Assembly: GCA_034769895.1 (NCBI GenBank) | Contig: JAWRYS010000719.1 | Span: 1-64,000 of the forward strand | Length of the DNA stretch: 64,000 nucleotides | Origin: Magicicada septendecula | Taxonomy: Eukaryota; Arthropoda; Insecta; Hemiptera; Cicadidae | Direction of reading: 5' to 3' | Shown here: one piece after another, positions 58,154 through 64,000 of the stretch | How positions within the stretch are numbered: position 1 is the first letter of the stretch | Layout of the letters: every line of letters begins with the position of its first letter | The notes under the pieces: generated by a model | The model's input: only the letters and a program-made list of their open reading frames with translations | Database searches by the model: none | Told to the model about the DNA's origin: nothing | Translations under genes and position numbers: made by a program

Positions 58154-58185
<32 letters not shown>
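58154..58185. repeat. (AT)16 microsatellite
   Basis: Uninterrupted AT dinucleotide run of 32 bp. Confidence 0.95.
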
Positions 58186-58187
<2 letters not shown>

Positions 58188-58648
58188 TTACAAACTAATT
58201 CTTAACTTACGTAAAATTCACACTTTATGACTACATATTAAGACACATAAACTTCTTCTTATTTCTACTACTTAAAACTACTACCGGTTTTTTCTTTGGG
58301 TTTTAGTTACTCTATTCACAGAGTTGCTCTCTAAATAATTTATTACTTAGTGGTCATGGTAGTGGTCAGCTGACTACTCACTTTGCTCATCTTTCGCTGA
58401 ACAGGATCTAAGGTTGATCAGGCCTCATTCCTAATTCTACGATTAGCACCTCGCATGGTTACTCAGGTACAAGATAACTTGTCTACCTTGTATTTCCTTT
58501 TTCTAGTTTTCGCTCTGCCATTTCCCTTTTTTTTATACAGTTTTATCTGCGAAATATGTGTTCTTCGTACATATTCTTGAGTCGCAGGTTCGTACAGGGC
58601 TACTGTTACTGGGGTTAAGTACTTCTGGATTTTGTAAGGACCACACCA

Positions 58649-59527
58649 TCAGTATGATAGTTTAGAGGTGGTCTTATCAATTGCACTACTAGTCGGGTGT
58701 GTTTTATACATTACTAAGTCACCGACTTGGTACTTAACTAAATTGTTATTATTACTTCTCTCGTGATATTTTCGTGATTTCTCTAAGTTCGCTCTTAAAT
58801 TTGCGCGAGCTTCATTCCAGATTTTCTTTATATGCTTATCCTTAATTTGCTGGGGTAGCAAGTCATGTATTTTCCATTTTGTGGACAATGGGTGGTTTGG
58901 TTTGTACTTATACAGTAACTCAAACGGGGTCGATTTATGTCCTTCGTGATAAGCTGAATTGAAGGCGTATTGTATCCAGGATAGGTTCTGGTCCCAAGAC
59001 GTATGGTCGTTCGCATGGTAGGCTATTAAAACAGATTTGAGGTTTCGCAAATACCTTTCAGCAATACTGCCTTGCGGACGATACTCCGTAGTGGTAATAT
59101 GGTCTGTCCCTAACTTGAAACACATATTCTTAAATTCCTTTGCCTTAAACTGGGGTCCGTTATCTGACACTAGATGTACAGGTGTACCAAAATCTTTAAA
59201 CAATCTCTCCTGTAATATCTTTACAGTGGTCGACGCTAACGCTCGCCGCATGGGATACATCCAAACAAATTTGGTGAACGAATCTACACATATGAGTAGC
59301 ATCGTATTTCCTGATTTAGATCGAGGGTAGGGACCTGAAAAGTCTAAATAAAGTTTAGAGAACGGGGTAGTAGGGATTTCTGAAATTAATTGGCTTATTT
59401 GACTGTTTCTTGCTGGTTTGCTGAGTGCGCATAACTTACACTTTTTTACGAAGCTAGCTATTTCGCTGTTCATATTGTTCCAATGATATTCCTTACGAAT
59501 GCGATGTATTGTTTTATTTATTCCCAT
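58649..59527 (-). pseudogene. Integrase part of the older gypsy element
   Basis: The C-X2-C half of the zinc module (CKLC) is followed by catalytic-core blocks LDFSGPY, SDNGPQF and GSIAERYLR, which hold the D, D and E of retroviral-type integrases. A C-terminal region with YQVGDLVMY follows. It is part of the broken pol and is separated from the RT part by at least one disturbance. Confidence 0.82.
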
Positions 59528-59557
59528 ATGTGCTTCAATGGTGGATGAATGGTAGTA

Positions 59558-61642
59558 TTACATCAGCATAGGCTTAATTACATCAGGGGCAATTATTCTT
59601 AATTCCTTTCCATTTGCTATTCTGTGGCATAGTATTCTTTTACTCAATACGTATTTATCTGATTTAATTCCTTCCTCGAGTTGTTCTATAATTGGCTTCA
59701 AAAGAGGGTCTTGTTGTTGATACTGAGCGATGTTGGTAAACGCAAGGGGGAATTCGGTAATTACGGTGTTAACAATGGGTGTTTCTAGACTCTCCATGGT
59801 TTCGGGAGTATTAGTGGGCGACTGGAACATACGGGACAGGGTATCCGCGACTACATTTTGTGTACCTCTAATATGTTGTACTTTGAATTTGTAACAGTTT
59901 AACCTCAATACCCGTCTTCCAATACGTCCTAACTGTTTAGGGTGATTCAGTAACCAAGATAATGCTTGATTATCAGTTTCCAACAGGAACTCTTTATGTT
60001 CTAAAGAAGGTTTAAACTTCTCAAAAGCAAATACAATAGCTAAACATTCTAATTCATATGCGGAGTATTTCTTTTCTTGGTCAGTCAAAGTGCGTGAAGC
60101 GTAACTAATCGTTAGTCTACAGTTTTCTATTTCCTGATATATTACTGCACCTAAGGCTACACTTGAACTGTCGGTCTGAACTACGAAAGGTTTCGTAAAA
60201 TCTGCTAATTGTAATACCGGGGGCGATATGATGCTTTCTTTTAGTTTTTCGAACGCAGTTTGGTGTTGTGGAGTCCATTCAAATTTCGCTCCCTTCTTTC
60301 TTAAGGCATTCAGAGGTGCGGCTATTTCGGCTAGATGAGGAATATACTTGTGGAAATAATTTATCATTCCCAAAAATCGGGCAATTCCTTTAGCATCCCG
60401 CGGTGGTAAAAATTCTCTGATCGCACGGGTTCGTTCGGGGTCTATGCTTACCTTTCCGTTGGCCTTTACGATGTGACCTAAAAATGAAAATTGTGGGACA
60501 GCAAAATTTACTTTTTTGAGATTAACTGTTAATCCGGCTTTCTGTAATCGAGATAACACTTCACGTAGATGTTTAAGATGTTGGTCCATCGATTCGCTGT
60601 AGATTACAATGTCGTCCAGGTAGTGATACACATATTTAAATTTTATATCATGAAATAATTTCTCTAATAGTCTACTGCATACGGAACTTCCTTGTGATAT
60701 TCCAAAGGGTACTCTCGTAAATTGGTACAGGTTGAAAGGAACAGCAAAAGCGGTTAGACGTTTGGATTCTTCCGAAAGGGGTATTTGGTGAAATGCCTGA
60801 TTTAGATCCATTATAGTAAAGACTTTCGCTTTGGTGAAATAATGAAAAGCACTGTGGATGTCGGGAAGCGGGATAGATTCAAATTCTATTCGTTTATTTA
60901 ATTGCCGGTAGTCCACAACTAGTCTGTGTTTGTCGTGACTTTTTGGTACTAAAAATGAGGGTGATGAATACGGTGAAGTAGAGGGTTCGATGACTCCTTG
61001 TTCTAGTAACTTGTTGATATGGTTCCTCATTACTTCCATTTTGGGCGGCGATAACTTGTATGGGGGAAGGCGTATTACTTTGTGGTCGCTCAGATTGATC
61101 TTGTATTCTATTAGGTTCGTTAGTCCTAGCTTAGGGGTAAGAACGGTGGAAAACTCTTTTATTAGTTTCTGCATGCTCAGCCTATCTCCACTTTCTAGAT
61201 GAGATAATTCAGACTCATGGTGTCCTATATGTGTAGTCGATGACCCAGTACTTTCTTGTTCTTCTGTTTCACAATCAAAATTATACTTCCGTGTACGGTC
61301 GAATCGAAAATAATATTTCTTCTCGTGGATGTCAAGAATTATTCCCGTTTTACTGATAAAGTCAGCTCCCAATATTAAGTCGGGTCCTAAATCATCACAT
61401 ACTAACATTGAAAAAAACCACGTTAGATTCTTAATTTTTACCTTAATGGTGATGCTGAGTTTTATCACTAAATTTTGTTTATTGGCAGTAGCACATCTTA
61501 TATTCACAGCTTGACTGCGTTTCACTACGTTGTGTTCGAATAATTTATCTGCTAACCTCTGACTGATTAAGGTTCTAGTCGATCCAGAATCGATTAATCC
61601 GAGGGTGGATATAACACCTAGGTCAACTTGTATTAAGGGCAA
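59558..61642 (-). pseudogene. pol: pol of the older gypsy element: protease, RT and RNase H part
   Basis: An open stretch of 694 codons within a broken pol. The protease has LIDSGST with DSG at about 18-20. RT has FTIMDLNQAFHQIPL at about 275-289 and YLDD at 341-344. RNase H has QTDSSS (D491), YELECLA (529-535) and ETDNQAL (D557). The integrase part follows at 58649-59527. YLDD and the CCHC Gag set it apart from the YIDD/YVDD elements to the left. Confidence 0.85.
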
Positions 61643-61892
61643 TAGACATTTAGTCCAATCACTTTTAATTATCGCGTTACATTTCTCAATAAACCTTTTA
61701 ACATAGGGATCTATTTTTCTAGTGTTCTTTTCTTTTTTCTTTTTTTTTTATTCTCGTTGATTTCTTTGGGTTTACCGGTTCTCAAGATGCTGCGGAAGAC
61801 ACAGGATTTCGGGTCTCCCTGCCTTACATGTTTTTTGGATTAGGTTGTTTCCGATCGTACTGCTTCCGATTACAGTTTCTACTTATATGTCC

Positions 61893-63328
61893 CTACTTTC
61901 CGCAGTTATAACATATATTTTTTTTACGAGGGGTATAGGTTGCTTCCGTTTTAGGTTGCGTGTCATTTGATTTACCAGGGCTGTGCAAGTTGTTCGGTCT
62001 ATTAAATGGTCGCCTATCACGTTGGGTTTGCACATCGGTCACCAGGGCTTGCATTTCATTTCTACTAGGCTCGGTTGATTTCAAAGCATGTCTGTTCTGA
62101 TCTGCTTACCATACGTTCGACGAGTGAATACTGCATTTTTCGAGATCCGCAAAGGTGTTGGGTTTATTTATTAACGCTAAACGAGATCTTTCCTCTGGAG
62201 ACAATCCTACTAAAATGGTATCGACCATCTGTCTCTCATTCCAATCTACATGCAGTAGTCGAGAAGATTCCCTGATGTCAGAGATGTAATGGGCCAGTCT
62301 CTCATGAGCTCCTTGTACTCGAAGTACGGTCTTTCTTTTAAGTTCCTCATAAATTTCGGTGGGAATAAAATATTTTAAGATAGTAGTATGCAGTTCTTCT
62401 ACTGGAAGTGTAGAGCTTAATGATTCCAGCACACGATTCTTTAATGGTGGTTTACATTTCGGTAGGAGGACTTGCAAAATTTGCCAGTCATTTAGTTGCT
62501 GTAAATCCTTTATCAGCAGGAGGTATTTGATGAAGTTTAGTAGTTTAGTAACATTCAAACCATCCGTGTATGGAATTTCAGCTAAGAGTTTTTCTACGGG
62601 ATGAGTGATTTTTCCGTAGAGGTCAACATTATAATTTACGAGTGGTATAGCTTTAGGAGGACCAGATGCTGCATTAGGGGTAGTCAATTCGTACATCCCG
62701 GAGCGATTGTGGGAACCACTGGGAGGTGGGGCTTCAGATATTGTATGGGTATTCACGTCTCTATTTGGGTTTTGCTCTCGACTCGGTTGTATTTTCGATA
62801 CGGTGGGCGATTCCTGATCCGTGTTGGGGGGAAGTTGTTCTAAGGTAGGAGATTGAACTGGGGAGATGTATAGTTTCTTCAAGGATTTTTCAATTTCATC
62901 CATTCTGAATGAGTCGGACCTTCTTCGCAATTGTCTTATTATTGTGGGTAATTTCTGTAAAGCCTCATCCGCAAAACTTTGGACGTCAGGAGGGATTACC
63001 GTGATGTTGGGCCAGTTTAACAAATTTTTCATTCGCCGGGTTAAATGTTCTATCCTTTGAGTTGTCCGAATATTACCGCAGGAGATTTCTCGTCTTGAAG
63101 GGTTTGGGACAATAAAGTCAACTCACTATACTTGGCATAATAAGTTTCTCTTTCGCTCTCATAATCGAGTCCGCTTAAGTTACTTAATTGCGCGGGTGTA
63201 TCAGATCCACTTTCGCGTATAGACTTGGGCAATTCCGCGACTGTTACATTCGCATGAGGTAAACCGCGTAAAAGAGCTTCATAGCACAGTTCGTCTTTTA
63301 ATAGTAAGTCTGGATTAAATAGGGCCAT
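61893..63328 (-). pseudogene. gag: gag of the older gypsy element (broken)
   Basis: Starts at ATG 63328 and is readable in several pieces. It includes a helical capsid-like region (62106-63032; blocks such as LNFIKYLLLIKDLQQL and LVGLSPEERSRLALI) and, near the end, the start of a zinc knuckle (CYNCGK). No long coiled coil is present, unlike the other two Gags in this window. Confidence 0.75.
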
Positions 63329-64000
63329 GTTTACCTTATATCTATCACACTAAAACTTATTCTACTACACTATACACAATTATTGCATACACACTTTAGT
63401 TCATGGTAAAACATTTGCATGAGTTGTAAGAGAATTACTTATCATCTCAGAGAAAGAGAAAAAATTCACACAGACGTCACTTTACTTTCAACGATCAGCT
63501 GTTACGCTGGAATGTGGGTCAAACTAGTTTTCTTTAAACACTGGCATAGTATTAAGCGTAAGAAGGGGGGAATCAAGCTCGAGGGTGAAGAGAATGTTAT
63601 TGTTCCACTCAACAACAGCTGACGGCTTCCTTTACAGACTTGTACCGGCTTGGTTCAACGAGGGTGGTATGTGCGATGCGGAACGATATGCGTTTTAAAC
63701 AAGTTACAGCCCGTTACTAAGCTGACTTTTAGTTATTATTTGGTTTTACGTGCTAATTTTAATATATCTAATTCTGCTACTAGAAAGGAGTAGAATTTCG
63801 CTTACAATTTATTTACACGTAATTGAACTTGTTTTATTTAGTCAGTTGTTTATATGACTCACCTTGGGAATAGAAAGACGAATTACATATTTATGCAGGC
63901 TTATGCAGGAAAACTACAGGTCTTGAATTGTCGCAAAATAGACGTGTTAGAGACTGAACATTTTGACAAGTACATACATGAATTGGTGTAATACAAGCTA
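63329..64000. other. Leader or LTR side of the older gypsy element, not resolved
   Basis: This lies upstream of the minus-strand gag start, where PBS and 5' LTR should be. I found no convincing PBS and no match to the sequence left of 58649. No gene is seen. Confidence 0.35.

Larger units (their letters stand above)
56571..58648. other. Intergenic or old-repeat DNA, no gene recognised
   Basis: AT-rich, with no usable open frame. It lies between the metalloproteinase and the integrase end of the next element, so its right part may hold that element's 3' end. A pyrimidine run at 58073-58100 would be a polypurine tract on the minus strand, but no LTR start or matching LTR was found. There is also a GTTACAA-rich stretch near 57510-57550. 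Confidence 0.45.
58649..63328 (-). mobile_element. Older broken Ty3/gypsy element (internal region), separate lineage
   Basis: Minus-strand order is gag, protease, RT, RNase H, integrase, the Ty3/gypsy order. It is broken, with about four disturbances, and no LTR pair could be matched in the window; the 5' LTR may lie at or beyond the right edge. Gag and RT differ clearly from both other elements, and the Gag carries a CCHC-type knuckle. It is older than the insertion at 27260-38661. Confidence 0.88.

Overview
The window is AT-rich eukaryotic DNA, most likely from an arthropod and probably an insect. The evidence is three Ty3/gypsy (Metaviridae) elements of animal type, a secreted matrix metalloproteinase of animal architecture, and no sign of prokaryotic gene packing. 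About 53 of the 64 kb is retroelement sequence.

Positions 1-53007 are a head-to-tail array of one Ty3/gypsy-like element on the minus strand. The period is about 5.70 kb. Eight LTRs of about 1.97 kb alternate with seven internal regions of about 3.7 kb, so neighbouring units share one LTR. Each unit carries a primer-binding site, gag (long coiled coil, capsid-like domain, arginine-rich tail, no CCHC knuckle), and a short pol that holds protease and part of reverse transcriptase and then stops at the polypurine tract. RNase H and integrase are missing from every unit. Several units keep both frames open and others are broken. The array continues off the left edge and ends at 53007 in a variant LTR.

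Inside gag of the fifth unit sits a whole-looking, very young plus-strand Ty3/gypsy element (27260-38661). It has two LTRs of 1157 bp that look identical, a 4-bp target duplication (CTGT), a gag with a RanBP2-type zinc finger in place of a CCHC knuckle, a full protease-RT-RNase H-integrase pol in the -1 frame with a slippery heptamer at the gag stop, and an unusually long (3.8 kb) non-coding stretch between pol and the 3' LTR. Its Gag is recognisably related to that of the array element it entered.

Positions 53008-58648 hold the only likely host gene. It is an intronless-CDS matrix metalloproteinase (55570-56442, plus strand) with signal peptide, cysteine switch and an intact catalytic zinc motif but no hemopexin domain. 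Possible TATA, 5'-UTR intron and poly(A) signals surround it. The rest of this stretch is AT-rich and I recognise no other gene.

Positions 58649-63328 are an older, broken minus-strand Ty3/gypsy element of a different lineage, with a CCHC-type Gag, protease-RT-RNase H and integrase parts. Its LTRs could not be identified. No tRNA, rRNA, CRISPR or bacterial feature was seen.
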